This document shows, in pieces, positions 55,656-64,000 of a stretch of DNA of 64,000 nt. Below the pieces are notes generated by a model. The model did not search any database, was not told the origin of the DNA, and saw nothing but the letters and a program-made list of their open reading frames with translations. Position 1 is the first letter of the stretch. The number at the start of each line of letters is the position of its first letter. Origin of the DNA: Brevundimonas sp. (GTDB taxonomy: Bacteria; Pseudomonadota; Alphaproteobacteria; Caulobacterales; Caulobacteraceae); contig NZ_JACESB010000004.1 of assembly GCF_013912005.1 (NCBI RefSeq), positions 110,666-174,665 on the forward strand, written 5' to 3'. A program made the position numbers and the translations under genes.

Positions 55656-55846
55656 GACGCTCTCGCGGGAGAGATCGGGGCCTTTCCGGAGGCTTCGGAG
55701 CCGAAGGCGCAACCGCCCCGGAAACGCTCAGGCAAAAGGACCGCGGGGCGCACGGACGCTGGAAAGTCGCTCTCCGGAGCGCGCCGACGGAGCAAGGTCG
55801 CCGGGCCCCCGGCGGCCGGAATCTCTCAGGCTTCAGGACAGCGGGG
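55656..55846 (+). promoter_or_regulatory. Tandem glycine riboswitch upstream of gcvT
   Basis: Two glycine aptamers are arranged in tandem. The first (about 55656-55745) contains GCGGGAGAGATC, CCGAAGGCGCAACC and AAACGCTCAGGCAAAAGGACC; the second (about 55751-55845) contains GCCGACGGAGCAAGGTCG and AATCTCTCAGGCTTCAGGACAG. These strings match the conserved core of the gcvT motif RNA. In other bacteria it senses glycine cooperatively and turns on the glycine cleavage genes. It lies 50 bases ahead of the gcvT ATG. Confidence 0.93.
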
Positions 55847-55898
55847 GCGCGAGGACGGCGGAGCTTTCCGCCCCGGCACGCGACTCTGAAGGCCTGAC

Positions 55899-57017
55899 AT
55901 GACCGACGAAACCCTGAAGACCACCCCTCTCAACGCCGCGCACCGGGCGTTGGGCGCCCGCATGGTCGGCTTCGGCGGCTATGACATGCCGGTGCAGTAC
56001 GAGGGCGTTCTGGCCGAGCATCGCTGGACCCGCGAGCACGCCGGCCTGTTCGACGTCTCGCACATGGGCCAGTGCAAGATCACCGGCCCCGACGCCGTCG
56101 CGCAGTTCGAGCGCTTCGTGCCGGGCGACTACCAGATCCTCAAGGCGGGCAAGCAGAAGTACTCGCTGCTGCTGAACGCCGAGGGCGGCGTCATGGATGA
56201 CCTGATGGCCGGCAAGCCCGACCACGACGGCCTCTATGTCGTGGTCAACGCCGGCAACAAGGACGCCGACTTCGCCCACCTGAAGGCCAGCCTGTCCGGC
56301 GACGCGACCCTGACGATCCTCGACGACCGCGCCCTGCTGGCCATCCAGGGGCCGGAGGCCGCGGAGGTCATGGCCGCCCACGAGCCGGTGCTGGCCGAGT
56401 TCGGCTTCATGGACTGCGCGCGGCTGATGCTGTTCGGGGTCGACTGCTACGTCTCGCGCTCGGGCTACACCGGCGAGGACGGCTACGAGATCTCGGTCCC
56501 GGCGGCCGAGGCGGAGCGGATCTGGAACGAGATCCTGAAGGACGCCCGGGTCAAGCCGATCGGCCTCGGCGCCCGCGACAGCCTGCGGCTGGAGGCCGGC
56601 CTGCCCCTGCACGGGCACGACATCGACGCCACCACCAGCCCGGTCGAGGCGGCGCTGACCTTCGCCCTGTCAAAGTCGCGCAAGGAGCGCGCCGACTTCC
56701 CGGGCGCCGACCGCGTGCTCCGGGAGCTGTCCGACGGTCCCGCCCGCGTCCGCGTCGGCCTGCACGTCAAGGAAGGCGCGCCCGCCCGCGAGGGCGCGGA
56801 GATCGCCGATGCGGACGGCGCCGTCGTCGGCAAGGTCACCTCGGGCGGCCCCTCCCCGACCCTCGGCAGGAACATCGCCATGGGCTACGTCCCCCCGGCC
56901 CTCGCCGAGCTGGGCACGGAGCTGAAGGTCATCGTCCGCGGCAAGGCCGCCGCCGCCGAGGTGGTCGCCCTGCCCTTCGTCGCTTCCCGCTACTATCGCA
57001 AACCCAAGGCCGCCTGA
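55899..57017 (+). CDS. gcvT: Glycine cleavage system T protein (aminomethyltransferase)
   Basis: GcvT transfers the methylene group of glycine from lipoyl-H protein to tetrahydrofolate and releases ammonia. The 372-residue protein has [15 protein letters not shown] at the N-terminus, [17 protein letters not shown], the [13 protein letters not shown] segment, [14 protein letters not shown] and the [22 protein letters not shown] motif, then the C-terminal barrel ending [10 protein letters not shown]. First gene under the glycine riboswitch, and 20 bases from gcvH. Confidence 0.97.
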   Translation: MTDETLKTTPLNAAHRALGARMVGFGGYDMPVQYEGVLAEHRWTREHAGLFDVSHMGQCKITGPDAVAQFERFVPGDYQILKAGKQKYSLLLNAEGGVMDDLMAGKPDHDGLYVVVNAGNKDADFAHLKASLSGDATLTILDDRALLAIQGPEAAEVMAAHEPVLAEFGFMDCARLMLFGVDCYVSRSGYTGEDGYEISVPAAEAERIWNEILKDARVKPIGLGARDSLRLEAGLPLHGHDIDATTSPVEAALTFALSKSRKERADFPGADRVLRELSDGPARVRVGLHVKEGAPAREGAEIADADGAVVGKVTSGGPSPTLGRNIAMGYVPPALAELGTELKVIVRGKAAAAEVVALPFVASRYYRKPKAA

Positions 57018-57037
57018 CGGCTTTCCGGAGAACTGAG

Positions 57038-57403
57038 ATGCGCTTCACCAAGGATCACGAGTGGGTTCGCCTCGAGGGCGACGTCGCCACCGTCGGCATC
57101 ACCAGGCACGCCGCCGAGGCGCTCGGCGATGTGGTGTTCGTCGAGACCCCGGACGCCGGCAAGTCGGTGTCGAAGGGCGACAGCTTCGCCGTGGTCGAGA
57201 GCGTCAAGGCGGCCTCGGACGTCTACGCCCCGGTCTCGGGCGAGGTGGTCGAGGGCAACGCCGCCCTGGCCAACGCTCCGGAAACCGTCAACGCCGATCC
57301 CGAGGGCGAGGGCTGGTTCGCGAAGATCCGGGTGTCCGACGCCTCGCAGCTGGACGAGCTGATGGATCGCGCCGCCTACGACCAGTACCTGACGACCCTC
57401 TAG
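57038..57403 (+). CDS. gcvH: Glycine cleavage system H protein
   Basis: GcvH shuttles the aminomethyl group on a lipoyl arm. The 121-residue protein has the lipoyl site in [19 protein letters not shown] with the modified Lys57, and a usual [10 protein letters not shown] start. The C-terminus [10 protein letters not shown] follows the family. It lies 20 bases after gcvT and 25 bases before gcvPA. Confidence 0.97.
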   Translation: MRFTKDHEWVRLEGDVATVGITRHAAEALGDVVFVETPDAGKSVSKGDSFAVVESVKAASDVYAPVSGEVVEGNAALANAPETVNADPEGEGWFAKIRVSDASQLDELMDRAAYDQYLTTL

Positions 57404-57428
57404 ACCCCTCGCACGGACCCTCCCCGCC

Positions 57429-58769
57429 ATGCGCTACCTGCCGCTCACGCCCGACGACCGCTCCGCCATGCTGGCGGCGATCGGCGCCAAGTCGATCGAC
57501 GACCTCTTCGTGGACGTGCCCGCGGCGGCGCGGCGGGAGGGCTTTGTCGACCTGCCCCGCGTGGCCGGGGAGCTGGAGGTCGAGCGCGCGCTCGGCGCCA
57601 TGGCGGGGAAGAACGTCGCCGCCGGCTCGGTCCCCTTCTTCTGCGGCGCCGGGGCCTACAAGCACCATGTGCCGGCCACGGTGGACCACGTGATCCAGCG
57701 GTCGGAGTTCCTGACCAGCTACACGCCCTACCAGCCGGAGATCGCCCAGGGCACGCTGCAGTACCTGTACGAGTTCCAGACCCAGGTCGCGAACCTGACC
57801 GGCATGCCGGTGGCCAACGCCAGCCTCTACGATGGGTCAACGGCGATGGCCGAGGGCGTGCTGATGGCGACCCGGGTCACCCGCCGCAACAAGGCGGTGA
57901 TCTCGGGCGGGGTGCATCCGCACTATGTCGCCGCGACCGAGACCGTGGTGCACGCCGTCGGCGTCGAGACCCAGGTGCTGCCCGCGGCCGTGGACGCCGA
58001 GGCGGAGGTGATCGGCCAGATCGGGCCGGACACCGCCTGCGTGGTGGTCCAGACCCCGAACGTGTTCGGCACGGCCACCGACGTGACGAAAATCGCCGAG
58101 GCCGCCCACGCCGCCGGCGCCCTGCTGATCGTGGTGGTCACCGAGGCGGTGTCGATGGGCCTGCTGAAGTCGCCGGGCGAGATGGGGGCCGACATCGTCG
58201 CCGCCGAGGGCCAGTCGATCGGCAACGCCCTGAACTTCGGCGGCCCCTACGTCGGCCTGTTCGCCTGCCGTGAGAAGCTGATCCGGCAGATGCCGGGCCG
58301 GCTGACCGGAGAGACGGTCGACGCCGACGGCGAGCGCGGCTTCGTCCTGACCCTGTCGACGCGCGAACAGCACATCCGCCGCGACAAGGCGACCTCCAAC
58401 ATCTGCACCAACTCCGGCCTGTGCACCCTGGCCTTCACCATCCACCTCAGCCTGCTGGGCGAGACGGGCCTGCGGCGGCTGGCGCTGCTGAACCATGAGG
58501 CGGCGGTGAAGACCCGCGACGCCCTCGCGACGCTGCCGGGGGTCGAGGTGCTGACGCCGCGCTTCTTCAACGAGTTCGCGGTCCGTCTGCCGAAGCCGGC
58601 GGCGGAGGTCGTCGAGCGGCTGGCGGAACGGCGCATCCTCGCCGGCGTGCCCTACGGCCGCCTCGCCCCGGCGGCGGGCATGGACGACGTCCTGCTGGTC
58701 GCCGCCACCGAGATCACCACGGACGCGGACATCGCGGCCCTGAAGTCCGCCCTGGCGGAGGTCCTGTAA
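57429..58769 (+). CDS. gcvPA: Glycine dehydrogenase (P protein), subunit 1
   Basis: The P protein decarboxylates glycine with PLP and passes the methylamine to GcvH. Here it is split, as in many bacteria. The 446-residue alpha half has [65 protein letters not shown] and the [24 protein letters not shown] motif. Its stop overlaps the gcvPB ATG by one base (TAATG). Confidence 0.96.
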   Translation: MRYLPLTPDDRSAMLAAIGAKSIDDLFVDVPAAARREGFVDLPRVAGELEVERALGAMAGKNVAAGSVPFFCGAGAYKHHVPATVDHVIQRSEFLTSYTPYQPEIAQGTLQYLYEFQTQVANLTGMPVANASLYDGSTAMAEGVLMATRVTRRNKAVISGGVHPHYVAATETVVHAVGVETQVLPAAVDAEAEVIGQIGPDTACVVVQTPNVFGTATDVTKIAEAAHAAGALLIVVVTEAVSMGLLKSPGEMGADIVAAEGQSIGNALNFGGPYVGLFACREKLIRQMPGRLTGETVDADGERGFVLTLSTREQHIRRDKATSNICTNSGLCTLAFTIHLSLLGETGLRRLALLNHEAAVKTRDALATLPGVEVLTPRFFNEFAVRLPKPAAEVVERLAERRILAGVPYGRLAPAAGMDDVLLVAATEITTDADIAALKSALAEVL

Positions 58770-60346
58770 TGAGCACCATGAACACCGTCGGCCGCCCGAC
58801 CACGCCCAACGCCGTGGACCATGACTACAAGCACCCGACCCTGACCGGCGGCCGCGGCCTGCTGCAGGACGAGCACCTGATCTTCGAGAGCGACGGCTGG
58901 GGCAAGACCGGCGTCGATCTGCCGGCGCCGAAGGGCGACGCCTCCGACCTGGGCGATCTCGTGCGCCGCGATCCGATCGGCCTGCCGGGCCTCTCGGAAC
59001 CCGAGACGATGCGGCACTATGTGCGGCTGTCGCAGAAGAACCACGCCATCGACCTGGCCATCTATCCGCTGGGCTCGTGCACGATGAAGCACAACCCGCG
59101 CCTGAACGAGAAGATGGCGCGCCTGCCCGGCTTCTCGGACATCCACCCGCTGCAGCCGCAGTCGACGGTGCAGGGGGCGCTGGAGCTGATGGACCAGCTG
59201 GCCCACTGGCTGAAGACCCTCACCGGCATGCCGGCGGTGGCCCTGTCGCCCAAGGCGGGGGCCCACGGCGAGCTGTGCGGCCTTATGGCCATTCGCGCCG
59301 CCCACGAGGCGAAGGGCGAGCACGCGCAGCGCCGCAAGGTGCTGGTGCCGACCTCGGCCCACGGCACCAACCCGGCCACCGCCGCCTTCGTCGGCTATTC
59401 GGTGGTCGAGGTGGCCCAGACCGAGGACGGCCGGGTCGACGTGGCCGATCTGGCGTCCAAGCTGGGGCCGGACGTGGCGGCCATCATGGTCACCAATCCG
59501 AACACCTGCGGCCTGTTCGAGCGCGACATCCTCGAGATCAGCCGGCTGACGCACGAGGCCGGGGCGTATTTCTACTGCGACGGGGCGAACTTCAACGCCA
59601 TCGTCGGGCGGGTGCGGCCGGGCGACCTGGGCGTCGACGCCATGCACATCAACCTGCACAAGACCTTCTCCACGCCGCACGGCGGCGGCGGGCCGGGCGC
59701 GGGTCCGGTGGTGCTGTCGGAGGCCCTGGCCCCGTTCGCGCCGGCCCCCTGGGTGGTCAGCGACGGCGAGGGCTTCCGGCTGGAGGAGTTCGCCGAGGGC
59801 GAGGCGACGCAGGCCTTCGGCCGGCTGTGCGCCTTCCACGGCCAGATGGGCATGTACGTCCGGGCCCTGAGCTACATGATGAGCCACGGTTCGGACGGGC
59901 TGAGGCAGGTGGCCGAGGACGCGGTGCTGAACGCCAACTACGTCAAGGCGCGGCTGCAGGACCTGATGAGCCCGGCCTTCCCGGAAGGGCCGTGCATGCA
60001 CGAGGCCCTGTTCGACGACGAGTGGCTGAAGGGCACGGAGGTGACCACCCTCGACTTCGCCAAGGCGATGATCGACGAGGGCTTCCACCCGATGACCATG
60101 TACTTCCCGCTGGTCGTGCACGGGGCGATGCTGATCGAGCCGACCGAGACGGAGTCGAAGCAGGAGCTGGACCGCTTCATCGAGGCGATGCGCGCCCTGG
60201 CCCAGGCGGCGAAGGCGGGCGAGGTGGAGCGCTTCAAGGGCGCGCCCTTCCACGCCCCGCTGCGGCGTCTGGACGAGACCCGGGCGGCGCGCTCCCCGGT
60301 GCTGCGCTGGACGGCGCCGGAAGGCTCGAACATCGCCGCCGAATAG
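58769..60346 (+). CDS. gcvPB: Glycine dehydrogenase (P protein), subunit 2
   Basis: The 525-residue beta half carries the PLP lysine in HINLHKTFSTPHGGGGPGAGPV near residue 300, with YPLGSCTMKHNPRLNE, SPKAGAHGELCGLMAIRAAH, LVPTSAHGTNPATAAF, YYCDGANFNAI and LLEPTETESKQELD-type segments. Both halves are needed for glycine decarboxylation. Last gene of the riboswitch-controlled gcv operon. Confidence 0.96.
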   Translation: MSTMNTVGRPTTPNAVDHDYKHPTLTGGRGLLQDEHLIFESDGWGKTGVDLPAPKGDASDLGDLVRRDPIGLPGLSEPETMRHYVRLSQKNHAIDLAIYPLGSCTMKHNPRLNEKMARLPGFSDIHPLQPQSTVQGALELMDQLAHWLKTLTGMPAVALSPKAGAHGELCGLMAIRAAHEAKGEHAQRRKVLVPTSAHGTNPATAAFVGYSVVEVAQTEDGRVDVADLASKLGPDVAAIMVTNPNTCGLFERDILEISRLTHEAGAYFYCDGANFNAIVGRVRPGDLGVDAMHINLHKTFSTPHGGGGPGAGPVVLSEALAPFAPAPWVVSDGEGFRLEEFAEGEATQAFGRLCAFHGQMGMYVRALSYMMSHGSDGLRQVAEDAVLNANYVKARLQDLMSPAFPEGPCMHEALFDDEWLKGTEVTTLDFAKAMIDEGFHPMTMYFPLVVHGAMLIEPTETESKQELDRFIEAMRALAQAAKAGEVERFKGAPFHAPLRRLDETRAARSPVLRWTAPEGSNIAAE

Positions 60347-60454
60347 GCTTCGCACCTGCGAAGCACGGTGATTTGAACGCCGTTCGCCCCCAGAGGCGTA
60401 TGCTTTGGTCTGCGGAGTCAGAACCACAAGCATGCGTTGGGAGGCGCATCGGTC

Positions 60455-60946
60455 ATGATGTCACGCGTACAAAAGGGTCTGGTGGCCGGCCTTGCGGCCA
60501 CCCTCGCCGTTTCGGTCCTCGAAGTCGCCAACCTCACGCTCGGTCCCTGGGCGGTGAGTTTCCCGCGGCTGATGTCGGTCATGCTGCAGACGCCGGACAC
60601 CATCGCGGTGGGCTGGGCGGCGCACTTCCTGGTCGGAACGCTGGTGCTCGGCCCCCTGTTCGGGGTGATCTGCCCGAAGCTGCCGACGGACACGCCCGAG
60701 ACCAAGGGCATCCTGTTCGCCGTCGGGGCCTTCGTGCTGATGGGCCTGACCGTCGCGCCGCTCGCCGGCGTGGTGGGCGAGCGGCCGGTCGGGGTGTTCT
60801 TCATGCTGGCGGGGTTCGGCACCTTCGCCTGGATGATCGTCACCCACGCCGTCTACGGCATCGTGCTCGGCAACGTCTATGCGCGGCTGGTCGAGCGGGA
60901 GCGGCGGCGTGAGCGGGACGTGATCCACGGCGCCCCGGCGCACTGA
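60455..60946 (+). CDS. Four-helix membrane protein, function unknown
   Basis: The 163-residue protein has four predicted membrane segments (about residues 5-25, 48-72, 80-105 and 112-135) with a Pro-rich loop. The MMSRVQKGLVAG start follows GGGAGGCGC, supporting the ATG at 60455. A DUF6789-like assignment is possible but not asserted. It is followed by the terminator hairpin that serves the atp operon from the other side. Confidence 0.7.
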   Translation: MMSRVQKGLVAGLAATLAVSVLEVANLTLGPWAVSFPRLMSVMLQTPDTIAVGWAAHFLVGTLVLGPLFGVICPKLPTDTPETKGILFAVGAFVLMGLTVAPLAGVVGERPVGVFFMLAGFGTFAWMIVTHAVYGIVLGNVYARLVERERRRERDVIHGAPAH

Positions 60947-60951
60947 CGGAA

Positions 60952-60983
60952 AAGGCCCCGCCGGCGGCAGCCGACGGGGCCTT
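60952..60983 (-). terminator. Terminator of the ATP synthase Fo operon
   Basis: AAGGCCCCG (60952-60960) and CGGGGCCTT (60975-60983) form a 9-bp stem, with an inner GGC/GCC pair. On the minus strand it is followed by TTTTCC. It lies 24 bases after the atpF stop. The plus-strand gene that ends at 60946 may use it too, but there is no T-run on that side. Confidence 0.7.
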
Positions 60984-61006
60984 GGTCTTCCTCCGGCGGG
61001 GCCGGA

Positions 61007-61519
61007 TCAGTTCAGCCGCGGGCCGAGCTGGGCGATGGCGGCGTCGAGCAGCGGATCGGTCTTCTGGCCGGCGAGGCGCGCGGTCAGGATCTGTTCGGCG
61101 GCGCGGGCGGCGAGGTCGGCGGCCGCGGCCTTGACCTCGGCCGAAGCCTGGGCCTCGGCCTGGGCGATGCGGCGCTCGGCCAGCTGCTGGCGACGGGCCA
61201 GAGCCTCCTCCAGCTTCACCTTCGACTCTTCCTCGAGGCGACAGGCGTCGGCCTCGGCGGCCTTCAGCATCTCGGCGGCCTGGGCCTCGGCCTCGGCCTT
61301 CTCCTGACGGATCTGGGCCAGCAGGGCCTCGGCCTCGGCGCGCAGACGGGCGGCCTCGTCGAGCTCGGCCTGGATCTTGGCGGCCTTGGCGTCGAGGGCG
61401 CCGCCGACCAGCTTCGGCACGCCGGCGACGGCGACGATGACGAAGAAGGCGATCAGGCCGATCGCGACCCACAGCTCGGCGTTGGCCAGGTCGTAGAGGT
61501 GGGGGTTGAAGAATTCCAT
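61007..61519 (-). CDS. atpF: ATP synthase Fo subunit b
   Basis: The 170-residue b subunit has an N-terminal membrane segment (about residues 15-35, VAIGLIAFFVIVAVAGV) and a long amphipathic coiled coil (about residues 45-140, rich in Ala, Glu and Lys) that forms the peripheral stalk. It pairs with the b' subunit encoded upstream, whose stop overlaps this ATG by one base. The pair b/b' is typical of alphaproteobacteria. Confidence 0.93.
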   Translation of the reverse strand: MEFFNPHLYDLANAELWVAIGLIAFFVIVAVAGVPKLVGGALDAKAAKIQAELDEAARLRAEAEALLAQIRQEKAEAEAQAAEMLKAAEADACRLEEESKVKLEEALARRQQLAERRIAQAEAQASAEVKAAAADLAARAAEQILTARLAGQKTDPLLDAAIAQLGPRLN

Positions 61520-62112
61520 CAGGCGGCGCCCTTCACGGCGGCGGCGGCTTCGCCCGCAGTCGGGGCCTTGCCGGTGAGACGTTCGACGATGGCCGCGGCG
61601 GTGTCCGAGGCGATGGTCGAGACATTGGACATGGCGGCGTCGCGGGTCGCCGCGATGGCGGTCTCGGCCTCGGCGATGCGGGCGGCGACGGACGCCTCCT
61701 CCGCGGCGGCGCGGGCGTTGGCCTCCTCCGTCACGCGGGCCTTGGCGGCGGCCGCGGTGGCGCGCGAGGCGGCGCGGGCCTCCTCGACCTCGCGCTTGGC
61801 GGCCTCGGCCTGCCCGGCCGCTTCGGCCTGGACCTGACGGGCGGCTTCGATCGCGGTCGAGATGGTCGTGGCCCGCTCGTCGAAGACCCGCCGCATGCGC
61901 GGCGCGAAGACGCGGGAGATCAGGAAGTAGAGAACGACGAACAGGAAGACCAGGTAGACGATCTGGCCGAACCAGTGCTGGAACTCGAACTGCGGCAGGC
62001 CGCCGGACTCGTGTTCTCCGCCGTGGGCGGCCTCGGTCGTGGCGTGCGTGTCCTCGACCGCGACCGGCGAGGTCGCGTCTTCGGGCAGAACGGGTTGGGC
62101 TTGAGCGGTCAT
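61519..62112 (-). CDS. atpG: ATP synthase Fo subunit b'
   Basis: The 197-residue b' has a long N-terminal cytoplasmic stretch (about 45 residues, Glu/His-rich), a membrane segment near residues 50-72 (FGQIVYLVFLFVVLYFLISRV) and a coiled-coil tail with Ala/Glu/Arg repeats. It is related to b but longer and follows the c subunit gene. The symbol follows alphaproteobacterial usage of atpG/atpF' for b'; naming differs among genomes. Confidence 0.9.
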   Translation of the reverse strand: MTAQAQPVLPEDATSPVAVEDTHATTEAAHGGEHESGGLPQFEFQHWFGQIVYLVFLFVVLYFLISRVFAPRMRRVFDERATTISTAIEAARQVQAEAAGQAEAAKREVEEARAASRATAAAAKARVTEEANARAAAEEASVAARIAEAETAIAATRDAAMSNVSTIASDTAAAIVERLTGKAPTAGEAAAAVKGAA

Positions 62113-62183
62113 CGGTCGCCTGGTCGTGAAACTGGAAAAGCGTCAGCCGGCGGCGCGGACCCGCCGCGCCGCCGAAAGGACGA

Positions 62184-62408
62184 TCACGAGATCCAGATCA
62201 GGATGCCCATGACGAAGGCCAGGATGCCGAGGGCTTCGGCCAGGGCCGCGCCGACGAACAGGTTGCCGATCTGCGAGCCGGCGGCCGACGGGTTGCGCAG
62301 GGCGCCCGCCAGGAACTGGCCGAAGATGTTGCCGACGCCGATGCCGGCGCCGATCATGCCGCACATCGCGATGCCGGCGCCGATGAGCTTGGCGGCTTGA
62401 GGATCCAT
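62184..62408 (-). CDS. atpE: ATP synthase Fo subunit c
   Basis: The 74-residue hairpin protein has two membrane helices (about residues 8-34 and 48-72) with the loop LRNP (R38, N39, P40) and the ion-carrying Glu58 in [18 protein letters not shown] glycines in helix 1 are the ring contact motif. The ring turns as protons pass. Between atpB and b' genes, as usual. Confidence 0.96.
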   Translation of the reverse strand: MDPQAAKLIGAGIAMCGMIGAGIGVGNIFGQFLAGALRNPSAAGSQIGNLFVGAALAEALGILAFVMGILIWIS

Positions 62409-62461
62409 GGTCTTAAGTCCTGTTTATCGAGGTTGGGTGGGGAGACGAACTGGTCCGGCCC

Positions 62462-63235
62462 TTAGTGGGCGTGGTCCAGGTTGACCACATCGTTGAGGTA
62501 GATGCAGGTCAGAACGGCGAAGACGAAGGCCTGGAGGAAGGCCACGAGGAACTCGAGGGCGGTCAGGCCGATCGTCATGCCCATGGCGAGCGGGAAGATC
62601 AGCAGGCCGAACCAGCCGGCGGCGCCGACCACGGCGGTCGCCACGAACCCGGCGAACACCTTCAGAGCGATGTGGCCGCCCATCATGTTGCCGAACAGAC
62701 GCAGGGTCAGGGTGATCGGGCGCAGCAGGAAGGAGAAGAACTCGATCAGGCCCACGACCGGACGCATGACCAGCGGCGCGCCGGTCGGCCAGAACAGCTT
62801 CAGGAAGCCGGCGCCGTTCTTGACGATGCCGATGATGACCACCAGCCCGAAGGTGATGAGGCCGAAGGTGGCGGTCACGGCCAGCTGCGAGGTGGCGGTG
62901 AAGCTGAGGAACATGCCCAGCAGGTTCATCCCGAGGATGAACAGGAAGATGGTGAAGACGAACGGGAAGTACTTCTTGCCCTCGTGACCGATGATCGAGT
63001 TCGTCATCCCGTCGATCATGCCGAACAGGGTCTCGCCCACGGCCTGGAGACGACCGGGAACGACCTTCGCGCCCGAGGTGACCAGGAACAGGAAGCCGAC
63101 CACCGCGACGAAGGCGATGGTCATCGCCAGATGCGAATTGGTGAAGGCCAGGTCCACCGTGCCGACGACCGGCAGGGTGACGTCGGGCAGGTCGACGATC
63201 TTCTGGACCTGGAACTGGTGTAGCGGATCGGCCAT
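62462..63235 (-). CDS. atpB: ATP synthase Fo subunit a
   Basis: The 257-residue a subunit has five or six membrane helices and the essential arginine in LRPITLTLRLFGNMMGGHIALKV, followed by the C-terminal helix with GLTALEFLVAFLQAFVFAVLTCIYL. It forms the proton half-channels next to the c ring. ATG at 63235 is chosen over an upstream extension, since it begins MADPLHQFQV as in relatives. It is 7 bases downstream of the atpI stop. Confidence 0.95.
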   Translation of the reverse strand: MADPLHQFQVQKIVDLPDVTLPVVGTVDLAFTNSHLAMTIAFVAVVGFLFLVTSGAKVVPGRLQAVGETLFGMIDGMTNSIIGHEGKKYFPFVFTIFLFILGMNLLGMFLSFTATSQLAVTATFGLITFGLVVIIGIVKNGAGFLKLFWPTGAPLVMRPVVGLIEFFSFLLRPITLTLRLFGNMMGGHIALKVFAGFVATAVVGAAGWFGLLIFPLAMGMTIGLTALEFLVAFLQAFVFAVLTCIYLNDVVNLDHAH

Positions 63236-63242
63236 CGGTCGA

Positions 63243-63602
63243 TCAGGCTCCTTCGTCTTCGTCGTCAAAGGGAACCGACGTCGGCTCCCCATACTTGTTG
63301 GCCTCGGCCATCAGGCGCTGCGCCGTGCGCCACGCCATCCACACCGATACGGCGAAGCCCAGCAGGACGCCGCCGATGAGTCCGACCGGCGAGGCGCCGG
63401 TGAAGTAGTCAAACACCCAGCCGAGCGCGAGACCGACGAAGACGCCGCCGAGGAGATCGGCGATGATCTTCCAGGCCTGGCTGGCCGCCGCATGACCCGC
63501 CATCTCCTGGGAGATTCGCGGGGTCGTGCGCGTCTCCAGGTCGGATGCGCTCTTCGTGAGACGAGCGATCGCCTCTTCGCGCGATTCCGGTGGCAGGGAC
63601 AT
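63243..63602 (-). CDS. atpI: ATP synthase subunit AtpI
   Basis: The 119-residue AtpI has two membrane helices (about residues 50-70 and 75-98; IIADLLGGVFVGLALGWVFDYF, GVLLGFAVSVWMAW) and a charged N-terminal tail. It helps assemble the c-ring and is the first gene of the Fo operon here. The ATG is preceded by a strong-looking promoter about 55 bases away. Confidence 0.88.
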   Translation of the reverse strand: MSLPPESREEAIARLTKSASDLETRTTPRISQEMAGHAAASQAWKIIADLLGGVFVGLALGWVFDYFTGASPVGLIGGVLLGFAVSVWMAWRTAQRLMAEANKYGEPTSVPFDDEDEGA

Positions 63603-63657
63603 GGCGGCCTCAGCGCCCCGACACGAATGCCGAGGGGGGTCTGAATTCGGCGCGGAA

Positions 63658-63684
63658 CCTATAGGCGGGACCCCCGCAGGTCAA
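63658..63684 (-). promoter_or_regulatory. Predicted promoter of the ATP synthase Fo operon
   Basis: On the minus strand TTGACC (63684-63679) and TATAGG (63663-63658) are 15 bases apart, with an extended GCCTATAGG -10. It lies about 55 bases before the atpI ATG. It is the best -35/-10 pair in the region. Confidence 0.6.
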
Positions 63685-64000
63685 GGCGGCGTGATCCTGC
63701 TCTAGCCTGTTGAAAAAACGCACGATTGTTTCACCTCCTGGCGGGCGTGGCGAACGGTCGCTGCCGCGGGCGCAAGGATTCGCGCAGGACGGTTCGTCCT
63801 CCGGCGGCGATCCGCCGGAGGGTGGGAAGGGTGCGGGGCGCCGGGCCTCGCCCGGTCTGTGGGATGAGTTACCGTTTCGACGAAGCTGACGCCCCGCGCA
63901 GCCGTTGTGCGCGCGCTCTCCGGCTGGCGGCCCTGACATTCGAGCCTTGCCGGATCTCCGCCGGGACCGTTGCCGGGCCCGACGCGGGGCGGACATGACG
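63685..64000. other. Right-end region without a recognised gene; three clustered hairpins
   Basis: No gene is supported. Three stem-loops sit close together: AGGACG-GTT-CGTCCT (63786-63800), CTCCGGCGG-CGAT-CCGCCGGAG (63799-63820) and CCGGGC-CTC-GCCCGG (63841-63855). On the minus strand an AGGAGG (63740-63735) is followed by GTG at 63725, opening a 37-codon frame (VRFFNRLEQDHAAL...) that runs through the atpI promoter; this is probably not coding. The region could hold part of a small RNA or a gene end lying outside the window. Confidence 0.35.

Noticed and set aside
63610-63725. 37-codon leader frame before atpI
   Set aside because: It crosses the predicted promoter of atpI, so it would be cut by the operon start, and no family or conservation is visible.

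Overview
The window is about 70% GC, almost fully coding, and reads as chromosome of an alphaproteobacterium of the Caulobacteraceae, most like Brevundimonas. Supporting signs are the mraZ-to-murG division cluster, an ATP synthase Fo operon with paired b' and b subunits, a fused-gene-free fbcFBC (bc1) operon, a LexA box of the alphaproteobacterial GTTC-N7-GTTC type, and promoters resembling the Caulobacter TTGACGS/GCTANAWC consensus. The species call is inference; no rRNA gene is present. No insertion sequence, prophage, integrase or CRISPR array was seen.

Layout. 1-1281: the 3' end of smc converging on a WecG/TagA-type glycosyltransferase, separated by a large heptanucleotide inverted repeat. 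1317-14160 (minus strand): MscS channel and the division and cell-wall (dcw) cluster mraZ-rsmH-ftsL-ftsI-murE-murF-mraY-murD-ftsW-murG, tightly coupled, with four MraZ boxes over the mraZ promoter. 14160-19346: RNase P RNA, a peptidoglycan amidase, SppA, PanD and a SIMPL-domain protein. 19500-23250: a CAU tRNA, a 59-residue ORF behind a LexA box, a tail-anchored protein, and an exported beta-helix/Sel1 pair. 23490-27650: free methionine sulfoxide reductase, then SDR, CitE-like lyase, KAS III and NTF2-like genes, and RidA. 27660-31700: two tandem exported M28 peptidases and a small exported protein with a perfect palindrome at its promoter. 31795-34567: cytochrome bc1. 34766-43821: TrmL, a TonB receptor with a DUF2946-like gene, membrane dipeptidase, HemF, a hybrid histidine kinase and a glutamine amidotransferase. 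43896-50916: ABM monooxygenase, RlmJ, topoisomerase IB, an anchored nuclease, the threonine-to-glycine operon kbl-tdh plus an OGFr-like gene, and an MliC-DUF4232 lipoprotein. 50986-60346: IspH, ArgS, adenine deaminase, and the glycine cleavage operon gcvT-gcvH-gcvPA-gcvPB under a tandem glycine riboswitch. 60952-63684: atpI-B-E-b'-b with promoter and terminator.

Most of the window is housekeeping. The least explained parts are the 59-residue ORF under a LexA-type box, the heptamer inverted-repeat elements, the Tdh that lacks its structural zinc cysteines, the beta-helix/Sel1 pair, and the SDR-CitE-KAS III-NTF2 cluster. kbl-tdh makes glycine and the riboswitch-controlled gcv operon consumes it, so glycine flux is a shared theme of the right half.
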